The notes: generated by a model from the letters alone, not told the origin. Counted from the first letter of the stretch, positions 44,169 to 54,390 are shown. The stretch is 64,000 nucleotides of DNA from Yersinia enterocolitica (GCA_002082245.2 NBTC02000002.1:3410001-3474000); one strand, 5' to 3'. Numbers and translations are program-made.

Positions 44169-44786
44169 TTAATGCTCTGAATGGTCATATTTGAAGATTG
44201 GCAGGCCCAGCCGGAATCGTAATGCTAACAGTCGTGCACTTAGCCCGGTGACGAGTGTAATGATAACAACCCAATTATGTGACAGTTGTGTGTATTGCAG
44301 AGCAATGTAGATCCAGGCGGCAGCGAATGAGATACCAGCATAGATTTCTTTCTGGAATACCAAGGGGATACTGTTACAGAACATATCGCGCAGGACGCCG
44401 CCAAAAACGCCGGTAATGACGGCCGCAATGGCGGCAATTATCGTACTGTGGCCCATATCAAGAGCGATTTGTGCCCCAATAATAGAGAAAACAATCAGCC
44501 CAATTGCATCAAGCACCAAAAACAAATGGCGTAAATGCTTCATTAGTGGTGCCATCCAAGTTGTGACGATTGCAGCAACGGCGACAATAACAATGTATTC
44601 CGGGTGTTTAACCCAACCCAGCGGATAATGGCCCAGCAGCATATCTCGGACTGAACCACCACCAATTGCCGTTGCAGATGCAATAATAATGACACCAAAC
44701 ATATCCATTTGACGGCGGCCCGCAGCCAGTGCCCCGGTCATGGCTTCAGCTGTAATACCAATAATATAAAGAACACTGAGTAGCAT
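44169..44786 (-). CDS. yicG: YicG family membrane protein (UPF0126, TRIC-like)
   Basis: A 205-aa inner membrane protein with seven hydrophobic segments and the two family repeats ([11 protein letters not shown] and [13 protein letters not shown]). Bacterial relatives of TRIC cation channels belong here; for YicG a glycine-related role has been proposed, so the substrate is open. It is convergent with ligB, as in E. coli. Confidence 0.9.
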   Translation of the reverse strand: MLLSVLYIIGITAEAMTGALAAGRRQMDMFGVIIIASATAIGGGSVRDMLLGHYPLGWVKHPEYIVIVAVAAIVTTWMAPLMKHLRHLFLVLDAIGLIVFSIIGAQIALDMGHSTIIAAIAAVITGVFGGVLRDMFCNSIPLVFQKEIYAGISFAAAWIYIALQYTQLSHNWVVIITLVTGLSARLLALRFRLGLPIFKYDHSEH

Positions 44787-45091
44787 AATGAATCAAATTT
44801 CTTAAGGGCAGTAAAGGCCGCAGAGTAGTGACTAAGGCTGGTTGTCGCGACTGAGATTTTCTAAGTCATATATTTAAGATTACTTTAACTAATCAATTTA
44901 TTAATTATATATCTAATAAATATAAATAAAAAAAGAATGTATTAATAATTAGGCATGAATAATTGTAGGGTAAAAATAGTAGGTTAAAGCTCTGTGAGAG
45001 TACATTAGTACGCTTGTATGATCCTCTTGCGTGATTGCAGAGTCATTCAGGGGATGGTAGTTTTTATCTTTTATTTCAGTGAGATTTGTTC
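44787..45091 (+). other. A/T-rich gap between yicG and the DUF3574 gene
   Basis: No gene is seen. 44860-44960 is extremely A/T-rich. The upstream sequence for both divergent genes must lie here, but no promoter is clear enough to name. Confidence 0.4.
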
Positions 45092-45556
45092 ATGGACAAT
45101 CGTGTTAATCCGTTGCGTTATCGTGGGGCATTGTTTGCCGGTATGGTTGCTATCGGGGTATTACTGGGCGGTTGTGTTGATAACGCTGGTCATGCAAACA
45201 CTGTAGCGGTGAAAGTTGTACCTCCGACCTGTATTAAAGGTGAGTCAATGACACAAACCACACTCTACTTCGGTTTGAATCGGCCTCATGGCCCCGCTAT
45301 TTCTATCACTGAATGGCAGTCTTTTGTCGATAATGATGTGACTAGCCGCTTCGATGAAGGCTTGACCGTAATTGATGCCAAGGGGCAATGGTTGGGAAAT
45401 GATGGGAAAGTTGCCAAAGAAAGCAGTAAGGCATTAGTCCTTATTCATAAAGATGGCAAAGAATACGCCATTGAAGCTCTACGCTCCCGCTATAAACAGC
45501 AGTTTTCACAAGAATCTGTCATGCGAGTTGATACTACTGTGTGCGTAGATTTCTAA
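45092..45556 (+). CDS. DUF3574 lipoprotein
   Basis: A 154-aa protein with an N-terminal hydrophobic segment and lipobox LLGGC (Cys at about residue 27), so an envelope lipoprotein. The conserved DUF3574 core is visible: TTLYFGLNRPHGPAISITEWQSFV and the terminal RVDTTVCVDF. The function is unknown. The ATG at 45092 is preferred to TTG at 45086. It ends at a strong hairpin shared with the convergent transporter gene. Confidence 0.82.
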   Translation: MDNRVNPLRYRGALFAGMVAIGVLLGGCVDNAGHANTVAVKVVPPTCIKGESMTQTTLYFGLNRPHGPAISITEWQSFVDNDVTSRFDEGLTVIDAKGQWLGNDGKVAKESSKALVLIHKDGKEYAIEALRSRYKQQFSQESVMRVDTTVCVDF

Positions 45557-45567
45557 CATTCATTTCA

Positions 45568-45603
45568 AGCCTTTTATCTCCAATTTACGAGAGATAAAAG
45601 GCT
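45568..45603. terminator. bidirectional terminator
   Basis: AGCCTTTTATCTC-(10 nt)-GAGATAAAAGGCT, a perfect 13-bp stem between two convergent genes. Confidence 0.85.
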
Positions 45604-45642
45604 GATAGCCCTATTTTTGGCTTAGAATGAAAGCTTGCCTTA

Positions 45643-46827
45643 TTACAAAATAAGTCCTGCAACGGCGGCAGAAAGTAAACTGACCAAGGTTGAACCATAG
45701 ACTAATTTTAATCCGAATCGTGAAACGATATTCCCTTGTTGCTCATTCAGCCCTTTGATGGCACCAGCAACAATACCAATTGAGGCAAAGTTAGCAAAAG
45801 ATACTAAAAAGACAGAAAGAATGCCTAAGCCACGTGGAGACATTTCGGCTGCTACTTTCTTTAATTCAATCATGGCAACGAACTCATTTGCCACCAGTTT
45901 GGTAGCCATAATACTCCCCGCCTGTAACGCATCCTGAGTAGGAATGCCAATCAGCAGAGCAAGCGGATAAAATAGATATCCCAGCACTTCTTGGAAACTG
46001 ATGTTGAATAAGCTACTAAATAAAGCATTAATAGCAGAAATTATGGCAATAAACCCGATTAACATCGCGGCTATAATCATAGCGATTTTAAAACCAGCCA
46101 GAATATATTCCCCCAACATCTCAAAAAAACTTTGGTCTTCATGAAGTTTGTTTAGCTTTAATTCGGGTTCTTCAGTAACAGGGTAAGGATTAATAATAGA
46201 AAGAACAATAAAAGTACTAAACATATTCAATATTAATGCAGTTACTACAAATTTTGGCTCAAGCATAGTCATATAAGCGCTTACAATCGACATGGACACT
46301 GTTGACATCGCCGTTGCTGCCATGGTGTACATTCTACGTGGTGATATATCAGCAATAATCCCTTTGTAAGCAATAAAATTCTCTGATTGTCCTAAAATCA
46401 ATGTACTTACGGCATTGAAAGACTCCAGTTTCCCCATGCCATTTACTTTGGATAACAACGTGCCCACCACCCGTATGATGAGTGGCAATATACGAAAGTG
46501 CTGTAAAATCCCAATCAGTGCCGAAACGAAAATGATCGGGCAAAGAACGTTCATGAATATAAATGCTAAGCCTTGTTCGTTCATTCCCCCAAAAACAAAA
46601 CTAGTACCGACTGAGGCAAATTTCATCAGTGTTTCGAATAATCCAGCAAAATACTTTATCGCACCCAGGCCATTTTCTGAGTGTAAAAAGAAATAAGCCA
46701 GTGCAATTTCTAAAACCAATAACTGAAAAATATAGCGCAGTCTAATATTTTTTCGGTCACGACTGGCTAACAACGCCAGTATTGCAATAGTCATCAACGC
46801 TAAAAGAAAGTGCAGAATTTGCAGCAT
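45643..46827 (-). CDS. NupC/CNT family nucleoside transporter
   Basis: A 394-aa inner membrane protein with about ten membrane segments. Concentrative nucleoside transporter motifs are present: [12 protein letters not shown], the helix-hairpin [16 protein letters not shown], and [15 protein letters not shown]. It resembles the E. coli NupX/PsuT group more than NupC itself. It imports nucleosides or pseudouridine with protons; the exact substrate cannot be told. It is transcribed alone. Confidence 0.9.
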   Translation of the reverse strand: MLQILHFLLALMTIAILALLASRDRKNIRLRYIFQLLVLEIALAYFFLHSENGLGAIKYFAGLFETLMKFASVGTSFVFGGMNEQGLAFIFMNVLCPIIFVSALIGILQHFRILPLIIRVVGTLLSKVNGMGKLESFNAVSTLILGQSENFIAYKGIIADISPRRMYTMAATAMSTVSMSIVSAYMTMLEPKFVVTALILNMFSTFIVLSIINPYPVTEEPELKLNKLHEDQSFFEMLGEYILAGFKIAMIIAAMLIGFIAIISAINALFSSLFNISFQEVLGYLFYPLALLIGIPTQDALQAGSIMATKLVANEFVAMIELKKVAAEMSPRGLGILSVFLVSFANFASIGIVAGAIKGLNEQQGNIVSRFGLKLVYGSTLVSLLSAAVAGLIL

Positions 46828-47117
46828 AAAAAATCCGTCAGGGATAAAGTTCAGCCAGTATTTTATCCATAACGGCAGGCTTTTTTCATCTGAAATTCTA
46901 CCGCCTTGGCAATATATATTCTATTTAGCGCCTTAACACAGCTCTAAACATGCGTATTGTTAAAATTTTTACTGCTTTTCTCATCATTTATCCATTGAGT
47001 GACTCACTATTTATCTGCCAGCTTAAGTTGCCATCACTCCGGCAAGTTTAGCGCGTCCTCAAGGAGGATCCGGCAGAAATAGCACTATTTGTGTTTAACT
47101 AACTCATTGGATGGAAT

Positions 47118-47984
47118 ATGAATATGATTAATCTTCCTAGCTGCCGCCCTTTTACTGAGGCTGGCCACTTATCTCAAATATCGGCCTATTACGAAGAAGA
47201 GCGTAATACCATGTGGATGTTGTTGCGCGCTCATCCGCGCCCTTGTTTTAATCTGGAGTTAATTGAAAATATTATGACACTCGCGCAAGCTGCTAAAGAA
47301 TCAAAGTTACCTTTTGATTTTTGGGTGACGGGTTCGGTGGTGCCCAATATGTTTAATGTAGGGGGGGACTTAAACTTTTTCGCGCATATGATCAAAAACC
47401 GCAAACGAGAAGCGTTAATGGCATATGCGCGTGCATGCGTAGATTGTGTTCATGCGGCTTCCCGTGGCTTTGATACTGGTGCTATCTCTATTGCGATGAT
47501 TGAGGGCAGCGCGTTAGGTGGCGGCTTTGAGGCAGCATTAGCCCATCATTTTGTTCTGGCACAAACTACAGCCAGAATGGGATTCCCAGAAATTGCATTT
47601 AATCTATTTCCTGGCATGGGGGGGTATTCGCTTGTTGCCAGAAAAGCAGGAATGAGGGTAGCTGAACAATTGATTTGGACGGGTGAGTCTCATGCAGCGG
47701 AATGGTATGAGAGTCGTGGCTTAGTTGATAAGTTATTTCAGCCGGGAGATGCTTATCTTGCTACTCGCACCTTTATAGATACGATCAGGCCGAAGTTAAA
47801 TGGTATGAGAGCGATGATTAGGGTCCGGCAACGTGTTTTACAATTAACTCGTTCAGAACTGATGGATATCACTGAGGATTGGGTTGATTCTGCATTTTCT
47901 ATTGAGCCGAAAGATATTGCCTATATCGAACGGTTGGTTACGTTACAAGACCGGCATACTTCGGCAATGCCAAAAGCAATATAA
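47118..47984 (+). CDS. rpfF: DSF-type signal synthase RpfF (crotonase fold)
   Basis: A 288-aa enoyl-CoA hydratase/thioesterase relative. In Xanthomonas and Burkholderia RpfF makes cis-2-unsaturated fatty acid signals (DSF, BDSF) from acyl-ACP. The segments FNVGGDLNFF, ALGGGFEAALAHH and MGFPEIAFNLFPGMGGYS match RpfF. Glu138 and Glu158 have the same 20-residue spacing as the catalytic pair Glu141/Glu161 of X. campestris RpfF. The neighbour is the BDSF receptor RpfR, convergent with a 10-bp gap, the layout known from Burkholderia cenocepacia. No RpfC or RpfG is nearby. Confidence 0.88.
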   Translation: MNMINLPSCRPFTEAGHLSQISAYYEEERNTMWMLLRAHPRPCFNLELIENIMTLAQAAKESKLPFDFWVTGSVVPNMFNVGGDLNFFAHMIKNRKREALMAYARACVDCVHAASRGFDTGAISIAMIEGSALGGGFEAALAHHFVLAQTTARMGFPEIAFNLFPGMGGYSLVARKAGMRVAEQLIWTGESHAAEWYESRGLVDKLFQPGDAYLATRTFIDTIRPKLNGMRAMIRVRQRVLQLTRSELMDITEDWVDSAFSIEPKDIAYIERLVTLQDRHTSAMPKAI

Positions 47985-47994
47985 CGTTATGCAC

Positions 47995-49989
47995 CTAATC
48001 CAATGAAAGGTGAGGGTGTTGTGTTACCAGCCAATGCTCCAGTTCATCTGCGGGCATTGGTTTGGCGTAAAGAAATCCCTGCTTTTCATCAATGCCAATA
48101 GAATCTAGGAATTCTTCTTCCCCTTTAGTTTCCACACCTTCTGCAATCACCCGCATTTTAAGTGCCTCAGCGACAACGATAATGGCTTTAACCAGAGATT
48201 GTGAAATAGGATTATTATCAATATTACGAACAAAACTTTGATCCAATTTAATGGCATCAATAGGGATACGGGCCAATTGAGAAAGTGAAGAATAGCCAGT
48301 GCCGAAGTCATCCAAATGAACCTGAGCACCCAAGTGACGTAGTTGTTTCATGATATTGATAGCTGCATCTTCATCATCAATTAAGCAACTTTCGGTTAAT
48401 TCAACATCAACCAAACTTGATTCTAATTCGCTGGATTCAAGAGACTCAATAAAACTGGTTACGATAGCTTCATCAATTAATTGCCTGGCTGACACATTGA
48501 CTGCCACCCGCAAGTTAATTCCACGTTTTTTCCAATTTACCGCTTGTTGCATTGAGGTTTGCAGTACCCATTTTCCCAATGGTCCGATCAACCCGGATTC
48601 TTCGGCATAGGAGATAAATTCAAGTGGGGCGATTAAACCACGCTCAGGTGATAACCATCGGACTAATGCTTCGACACTATGAACTTTACCCGTTTTGGCA
48701 GATATCTTGGGTTGGTAAAAAACTTGTAATTGATGTTGTTCTAAACCCTTACGTAAATTGGTATCTAGCCAGACGTATTCAGATACTTTCTTATTCATCT
48801 CTTGTGAAAAAATCGAATAGGTCTGTTTTCCATGTTCTTTTGCGGTGTACATGGCAGTATCTGCGCTACGGATAATATTCTCTAGTGTATCGCCATGTTC
48901 AGGGCACAGTGCTATCCCGATAGAGCACCCAGTATATACTTCAATCAATCCTACTCGGAAGGGCAATTTCATGCGGTTGAGAATACGCTGTGTAGTTGCC
49001 TCCAATAAGCTCATCGAGGCATTCTCGACCAGAACAATAAACTCATCACCGCCTAACCGGGCAAGCATTTCACTTTCACCCAAACAACTTAAAATGGCGA
49101 GTGAGACATCTTTCAGTAAGCGATCACCAAACATATGACCGTAATGGTCGTTCACTTTTTTAAAATTATCGAGATCGAGGTAAATAATCCCCACCGAAGA
49201 ATCACCACGAGTTAGGATCGCGCTATTAATACGTTCATGAATAGCGTGGCGATTAGGCAGGCCAGTAATCATGTCGGTATTAGCCAAAATCCGCAAACGC
49301 TCTTGAGCACGCCTTTCTTTAGTAATATCGGTACCAGAACAGATAAGGTAACGCTCGTTTTTGCCACTGCCACTGTGAACAAACTTATTGCGGAATAAAA
49401 AGAGACGTTTTCCTTTTACGGTATTAACCCAACGCTCAACTTCGTAAGATGCACCGCGCTGGAAGAAGCCCTCAATATTTTTACGTGATGAGGCTCCCTC
49501 TTTGGCTGTCATAAACAAGTCGTAAACATTTTTACCAATGACATCTTGTTCTTTTTTACCGGTATATTCTTCGCTAAGGTGATTGAAACGCTGTACATAA
49601 CCATCTTTATCGAGAATCACAATGACTGAGTTAGCTTCAGAAACCACTTGTTCTGCAAAGGAAAGCCCCATTACTAAATCGCGCGCTACTGATTCAGTAT
49701 CCGCGTACGCGGAAGCCGTTCCGCCCCATTCTTTGTCATTAACTTTACGGCCCACCAGATGTAAATGAAGTGGATTACCATAAATCTCGATTTCAATATC
49801 TAAACTGGCAGTAATGCCGGTTAAGCCCCGAATTTTCATTGTTTGAACTGAATTAAGGGGAATAGCAATATTTGTAGTCCCTTTAATCGCTGACAACTCT
49901 AAAGCTTGACTATCAAAAGCCAGTCGCCAAAAAGGGCTATGGGTACCAAAATAGGTATCAAGGATCGATGTGTTTTGGTCTTCGAACAT
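47995..49989 (-). CDS. rpfR: RpfR: BDSF-responsive PAS-GGDEF-EAL protein
   Basis: A 664-aa cyclic-di-GMP enzyme. Residues about 1-100 form the RpfF-interaction domain typical of RpfR. PAS follows (about 110-225, VIVILDKDGYVQRFN...GKNVYDLF), then GGDEF (motif RLGGDEF, 313-317) and EAL (VEALVRW, 440-442; DDFGTGYSSL). Both catalytic motifs look complete, so it may make and degrade c-di-GMP. In Burkholderia, BDSF binding to PAS turns on the phosphodiesterase. E. coli PdeR (Gmr) is the same family without an rpfF partner; the adjacent rpfF makes RpfR the better name. Confidence 0.88.
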   Translation of the reverse strand: MFEDQNTSILDTYFGTHSPFWRLAFDSQALELSAIKGTTNIAIPLNSVQTMKIRGLTGITASLDIEIEIYGNPLHLHLVGRKVNDKEWGGTASAYADTESVARDLVMGLSFAEQVVSEANSVIVILDKDGYVQRFNHLSEEYTGKKEQDVIGKNVYDLFMTAKEGASSRKNIEGFFQRGASYEVERWVNTVKGKRLFLFRNKFVHSGSGKNERYLICSGTDITKERRAQERLRILANTDMITGLPNRHAIHERINSAILTRGDSSVGIIYLDLDNFKKVNDHYGHMFGDRLLKDVSLAILSCLGESEMLARLGGDEFIVLVENASMSLLEATTQRILNRMKLPFRVGLIEVYTGCSIGIALCPEHGDTLENIIRSADTAMYTAKEHGKQTYSIFSQEMNKKVSEYVWLDTNLRKGLEQHQLQVFYQPKISAKTGKVHSVEALVRWLSPERGLIAPLEFISYAEESGLIGPLGKWVLQTSMQQAVNWKKRGINLRVAVNVSARQLIDEAIVTSFIESLESSELESSLVDVELTESCLIDDEDAAINIMKQLRHLGAQVHLDDFGTGYSSLSQLARIPIDAIKLDQSFVRNIDNNPISQSLVKAIIVVAEALKMRVIAEGVETKGEEEFLDSIGIDEKQGFLYAKPMPADELEHWLVTQHPHLSLD

Positions 49990-50433
49990 ACGCGATCCCC
50001 TAAAAGTGTATATGTGTCTTTTACTTACCTTAGCCAGAAAATTTAAGCAACGCTATTTCTGGCTTACCCTGTGATGGTGGTAATTCTGGCCCTTATAAAA
50101 CGACCCTGTCTAGACCGACCAACCAATAAAGTATATGTGTAATTTCTTCATACCTGATATTAGATAGTAGTCATAAACATATTAAATGCCCTTTCTGCTC
50201 TCAAATTGTGGCATAAGAAGAAAGGTAAGCATGGAAAAAATAAAAAAACATCATATTTTTTATATTGTTACATTGATTTGTACAAAATATTTTAATTGAT
50301 AAAATAATGAAGAAGAGCCGCTTGTTCGAGGGAGAGAAGTGTGACTTTGGGCGGGTTAACATCACTACAACAGCAAAATGGTGAGCAATTAGGGTATTCC
50401 ATTTCAAATGAAGTAAGAATACCCAAATCCCAA
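49990..50433 (-). other. gap upstream of rpfR
   Basis: No gene is supported. It must hold the rpfR promoter, but no element was picked out. A 22-codon plus-strand ORF at 50231 (MEKIKKHH...) is too short and too A/T-biased to call. Confidence 0.4.
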
Positions 50434-50673
50434 TTATGGTTTTTCTGCGATTCTTTTCAGATATTCATTGTTTTTGAATGCGATCATGATCATTTCAAAA
50501 CAGATTCGAGAAGTAAGGCCACCAGCAAGGATGCTAAAAAAGCCGCCGATGACGCTGGTATTTATCATTACAAATACGCCGGAAATAATGATGAGCACCA
50601 GTAAAAGCCAATATAAACCAGTAAGAATTTTTGGTGTTAGCAAAGCATCGAAAAAAAGTACATTCTTAAGCAT
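50434..50673 (-). CDS. DUF4282 membrane protein
   Basis: A 79-aa protein with two membrane segments (LYWLLLVLIIISGVFVMI and the following VIGGFFSILAGGL) and the DUF4282 C-terminal pattern R-FEM-MI-F-N. It has a good site, GAAGGA, 7 nt before its ATG. The function of the family is unknown. It stands alone between rpfR and a metallo-beta-lactamase-fold gene on the same strand. Confidence 0.75.
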   Translation of the reverse strand: MLKNVLFFDALLTPKILTGLYWLLLVLIIISGVFVMINTSVIGGFFSILAGGLTSRICFEMIMIAFKNNEYLKRIAEKP

Positions 50674-50825
50674 TACGAAATCCTTCTTATTTGAGCGTTA
50701 AAATTCCAGCAGGGATTATGCATTAGCTTTAAACCTCTTGCCATACACAAACACTTACAAATATTATGGAATTATAATAATCAGATGATTCTCGTTATTA
50801 CTGCTCAAATTGGGCACTTTAATTA

Positions 50826-51656
50826 CTAAAAGTTCAGTATCATGCCAACGCCGACTTCTTCAATATTAACTGTATTAGCTAGGGCTATTTTGGCTTTAAG
50901 ATCAGTACAGTGGCAGGGATAAACTGCTTTAGCATTGAGTTGTTTAAAATAGTCAGATGTTCTGGATAGAATCTCACTACTGGCATTTAATAAATGAAAG
51001 CCGCCAATAACTGCACGCACACGTTTATCGTTGGTAACTTTAATAGCATAATCGATAATATTGCAGATACCAGAGTGAGAGCAGCCTGTGATTATTACGA
51101 TACCTTCAGGGCTGGTATAAACCATTGCACTATCATCGGTAACAAAATCTTCAACTTTATGGCCGCAGCAATCGACAGTTTCGCCAATAGGCTCTAGCCC
51201 TTCGAAATCGTTGTTACGCGCAATCTCCCCTAAAAAGAGTAAATTATCGGTAAGGTAATATACCCCAGGCTGTTCGACCCGTTCGAAAAGCATCGGATAA
51301 CCATCCGCCGGTAAATTAGCCCCTATAGATTTATCTTCATAGTATTTCGGCAGAAAAGCATTGGGATGAGCAACAATCTTTATTTTCTTGGCATATTGAT
51401 GGTTTACCCGATCAAGATGCTGTGCAAGGTGGTTTAGCCCCCAGCTATGGTCGTTATGCCCATGAGAAAGGACAATACTGTCTATCTCAGTCAGGTTAAT
51501 GCCTAAAATGGCCGCATTACTCAGAAAAACATCGGAGTAACCGGTATCAAAAAGAAATGATTTTTCGTCAATTCGTAAGTGATAGCAGACACCAGGTTCG
51601 GCGGTAAGGTACTTATCTATCAAGGTATTATTATCAACTAATACGGTTAACTGCAT
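50826..51656 (-). CDS. metallo-beta-lactamase-fold hydrolase
   Basis: A 276-aa cytoplasmic metal-dependent hydrolase. The HxHxDH zinc motif is SHGHNDHSWG. Other ligands sit in ITGCSHSGI, GGFHLL and PCHCTD. This pattern fits the MBL subgroup that includes methanopterin-biosynthesis-like phosphate synthases, but the substrate is unknown. AAGGAG lies 5 nt before the ATG. It is not a beta-lactamase by sequence type. Confidence 0.85.
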   Translation of the reverse strand: MQLTVLVDNNTLIDKYLTAEPGVCYHLRIDEKSFLFDTGYSDVFLSNAAILGINLTEIDSIVLSHGHNDHSWGLNHLAQHLDRVNHQYAKKIKIVAHPNAFLPKYYEDKSIGANLPADGYPMLFERVEQPGVYYLTDNLLFLGEIARNNDFEGLEPIGETVDCCGHKVEDFVTDDSAMVYTSPEGIVIITGCSHSGICNIIDYAIKVTNDKRVRAVIGGFHLLNASSEILSRTSDYFKQLNAKAVYPCHCTDLKAKIALANTVNIEEVGVGMILNF

Positions 51657-51874
51657 GTTTTCTCCTTACCTACATACTCTACACTGACATGAGTATTATT
51701 TGCGACTATCATTAAGCGATTAATCAGTAACTGATTATATTTATTCAACATACACCTGATGGCTAGGGAAAAAAGTGCTCACCTCGCGTTGTTTGGAACA
51801 AATACGGTCTTGTTTCATCCTTCTACGGTCAGTGATAATTACGCTTGTCTCTGAGGTGAAAATTTGAGGTATAG

Positions 51875-52306
51875 ATGATAAGAAAGGCGACACTTGCGGA
51901 TATATCCCGTTTGGTTGAGGTTTGGGAACTCGCAGTAAGAGAAACACATTTATTCTTAACCGAAACTGATATTCAGTTTTATTTGCCACAGGTGCGGGAT
52001 ATCTATTTACCTGCTCTGGAGGTGTGGTTATTTGAAAATAGTACCGAGATCGTAGGATTTATCGGCCTGGATAGTAACAAAGTAGAAACGTTGTTTATTG
52101 ATCCCGCTTATCACGGTAAAGGTATTGGTAAAGCGTTGCTGGTTCATGCTCAGCATTTAAAGGGAAAGTTGCGTGTGGATGTGAATGAGCAAAATCCAGC
52201 GGCATTAACTTTTTATCTAAAATGCGGATTTATAAAAATCGGTCGCTCAGAATTGGATGGCGAGGGGAAACCTTTCCCATTGATTCACCTGACTCAGACT
52301 GAATAG
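51875..52306 (+). CDS. GNAT acetyltransferase, YjaB-like
   Basis: A 143-aa acetyl-CoA-dependent N-acetyltransferase. The acetyl-CoA loop is VETLFIDPAYHGKGIGKALL, and the late VDVNEQNPAALTFYLKCGF plus GRSELDGEGKPFPLIHL closely follow E. coli YjaB. GAGG precedes the ATG. The substrate is unknown. It is the last chromosomal gene recognised before the mobile-element-type region. Confidence 0.85.
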   Translation: MIRKATLADISRLVEVWELAVRETHLFLTETDIQFYLPQVRDIYLPALEVWLFENSTEIVGFIGLDSNKVETLFIDPAYHGKGIGKALLVHAQHLKGKLRVDVNEQNPAALTFYLKCGFIKIGRSELDGEGKPFPLIHLTQTE

Positions 52307-52793
52307 TAACCTAGGACGGGTGATACTAAGCATGAGCTGTGGTTAGTGTATATCACAAACCATTAAATAACCTTTTCACCACTACGGCGCTACTCTCTTT
52401 GCAAGCAATTCCCATCGGTTCATCGTGAGTTGCAGAGTTCAGAACTTCTGAAGTATTGGCTCTGGCTTGGATTGAGGCATATGTACGCATGTTGTTACTT
52501 CTTAAATTTACATTTCCATTGCTGAAAATTCAATCAACCCAAGGGGGAATATATGGTTGTAGAAAGTATTCGACCATAAAAATTTATAGCGCTAAAAAAG
52601 CCCGTAGTGACACGGGCTTGAGGTGTACTTCGAGGGGCAGTGAGACTTAGTGAGTGCTAGCGTGATAACTTACTCAATATTGAATCTGTTTGTAGAGTAG
52701 GTGGCTTTAAGCCTTTTTCTATAAGGGTTTGCGATAATGCGTTTTATCTTTAGGTACACCCTTGTGTACACTCTAAATTGAGGTGCTAGTTGG
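52307..52793 (-). other. gap at the likely left edge of the mobile element
   Basis: No supported gene. It holds one strong minus-strand terminator (listed separately) and GTACAC-cctt-GTGTAC at 52754-52769. No tRNA, integrase or clear att core is visible, so the boundary between chromosome and element cannot be placed exactly. Confidence 0.4.
52597..52618 (-). terminator. terminator downstream of the doc-like gene
   Basis: On the minus strand GCCCGTGTCACTACGGGC followed by six Ts. It is about 175 nt after the doc-like stop and is the first terminator that transcript would meet. Confidence 0.8.
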
Positions 52794-53243
52794 TTAGCGT
52801 TGATGAGCTGATACGGCTAATGTGATTTCCAGCTTGGTTCCTTCTAACAGTTCTTCACAGAGAACTAGGTCGTGGATAATCAGATTGAGAAGGTCTTTAT
52901 CTATAGCCCCATCCGCCACCCAAACAGCTATGTTTTCCATCTCTGTTACAAATAGTTTGACACAATGGCCGAACCCATTAATTTCAAGGAAATAAGTTGA
53001 AAGGGCGATACTTGACCGCTTGTTACCATCACTAAAAGTATGAAACTTATTAATGGCAAAAAATAAATGACTCAATTTTTCAACGAAACCCGGATAGTAC
53101 CAATCGTTTTGAATATGATATAAGGCACTCTCTAATACACCTATATCCCTCACACCAGAAAGCCCACCAGAATTCTCGATAATCCAGTCGTGTACTTTCA
53201 CTGCATGGTGAATATCAAAATAATTAAACTGTATTTCATCCAT
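52794..53243 (-). CDS. Doc-family (Fic fold) toxin-like protein
   Basis: A 149-aa Fic/Doc protein. The active-site motif is HTFSDGNKRSS, matching Doc's H-x-F-x-D/G-GNKR pattern with the catalytic His. Doc of phage P1 inactivates EF-Tu by phosphorylation; the target here is not known. It lies 9 nt downstream of a 352/337-aa HTH protein, which takes the place of the small Phd antitoxin. The pair is a probable toxin-antitoxin or defence module at the edge of the phage-like element. Confidence 0.85.
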   Translation of the reverse strand: MDEIQFNYFDIHHAVKVHDWIIENSGGLSGVRDIGVLESALYHIQNDWYYPGFVEKLSHLFFAINKFHTFSDGNKRSSIALSTYFLEINGFGHCVKLFVTEMENIAVWVADGAIDKDLLNLIIHDLVLCEELLEGTKLEITLAVSAHQR

Positions 53244-53252
53244 AGCAAGCCC

Positions 53253-54266
53253 CTAGCGATCCTTTAGCCTTTTAAACACCTCTAAAGTATCTGGGTCGTT
53301 CAAACGTTCTTCTAGCGATTTACTCTTCTCGCCCAAGAAACGTTCGAAATCGCCCTCAGGCACTGCCCGTACATATGCTTCGAGTTTCTCATGTAAGGCA
53401 TCGCGAAAGCATAGATCACGGCTTGCCATCTTAGTCCTAGCATCAAGCATCATTGGTTTGAATAATGGGTGCGATTCGAACTGATGAAAAAGAGATTCAG
53501 CTTCTGATTGAGTTAGCTTTCTGCCAAGGCGCTCGAGTTCTTTTTTTAGTTCGTGAGCAATGCCGGATTCGAAACCAGCAATAAGAGTTAATACCTCCGA
53601 GTACATGGTGTCTCGAATTTTATCTTTTTGGGCAAGTTTTAAAATTTTGCGGTATTCAGCAGCATCCTCATGAAAAATGCTTTGATATACCAAGTTAGTA
53701 AATTTAGCGTATTTCCAGTCATTGCCCTCAACGCATTCCTCTAATGCGTCAGTAAATTGTTTTCGATAGCTATCTTCTTGGAAAGCTGCCATCAAATAGT
53801 TTTCATCGCGCTGATTTATATACTTTGTATGTCCTCCTGAGCGTTCAGCAAGTGTATCTATAACGATATCAAGTAACCTGGTTCGTATAGCTTTAGCTTG
53901 TTCGCTTTCCACTAGAAGCATGGCAAGGTTGAGTACGGCTCTGAACTTGAAAACTCCTAGTATTGATGTTTTGGTACCCTCATTGACGAGGGTACCATCT
54001 ACTATCTCCTTGAAATCTTTTAATATTTTACCTCTAAGGAGAACGTATCCATTGTTTTTTAACTCGTCACTATGGCTGGTTACATATCGCTCAATGGTGG
54101 CATCACTGATACCAAAGAGTTCACTCAGTTGATTCTTCGTAAAGACTTTCTCGCCATTAAACTCGATCCCACCTAAGGCGAGGTGATTTTCTGCATGTTT
54201 CAGTGCATAAGAATTATTCAGAATATTTTGTCTATCATGCGCTGACGTAGTGAGGTCTTTAGCCAT
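53253..54266 (-). CDS. HTH DNA-binding partner of the Doc-like protein
   Basis: A 337-aa protein, far larger than a usual antitoxin. After a short N-terminus an HTH is visible (KNQLSELFGISDATIERYVTSHSDEL, about 45-72), then a long alpha-helical region. Such proteins are often found upstream of Doc genes; some resemble split RhuM-type proteins. MAKDLTTS at 54266 is chosen over an upstream ATG at 54311 because AAGG precedes it. It probably represses its own operon and may neutralise the toxin; both are inference. Confidence 0.75.
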   Translation of the reverse strand: MAKDLTTSAHDRQNILNNSYALKHAENHLALGGIEFNGEKVFTKNQLSELFGISDATIERYVTSHSDELKNNGYVLLRGKILKDFKEIVDGTLVNEGTKTSILGVFKFRAVLNLAMLLVESEQAKAIRTRLLDIVIDTLAERSGGHTKYINQRDENYLMAAFQEDSYRKQFTDALEECVEGNDWKYAKFTNLVYQSIFHEDAAEYRKILKLAQKDKIRDTMYSEVLTLIAGFESGIAHELKKELERLGRKLTQSEAESLFHQFESHPLFKPMMLDARTKMASRDLCFRDALHEKLEAYVRAVPEGDFERFLGEKSKSLEERLNDPDTLEVFKRLKDR

Positions 54267-54390
54267 ATATTTCGCCTTAAGGTAGGTGCATAACAAAGCA
54301 TAAGATAGCATTTTTATTGTTGTTATGGATCTCTGATAGTGGACTATTGGTAGCCAATTCCCTCATGTTTAAATATCGCTATATTGGCTC

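Noticed and set aside
50231..50299. 22-codon ORF upstream of rpfR
   Set aside because: Too short and too A/T-biased to separate from chance.
52456..52650. 64-codon plus-strand frame after the YjaB-like gene
   Set aside because: No start signals, runs through a minus-strand terminator and resembles nothing known, including integrases.
52307..52793. Attachment site or tRNA target for the satellite
   Set aside because: No tRNA, direct repeat partner or integrase is visible in the window, so no att site can be supported.
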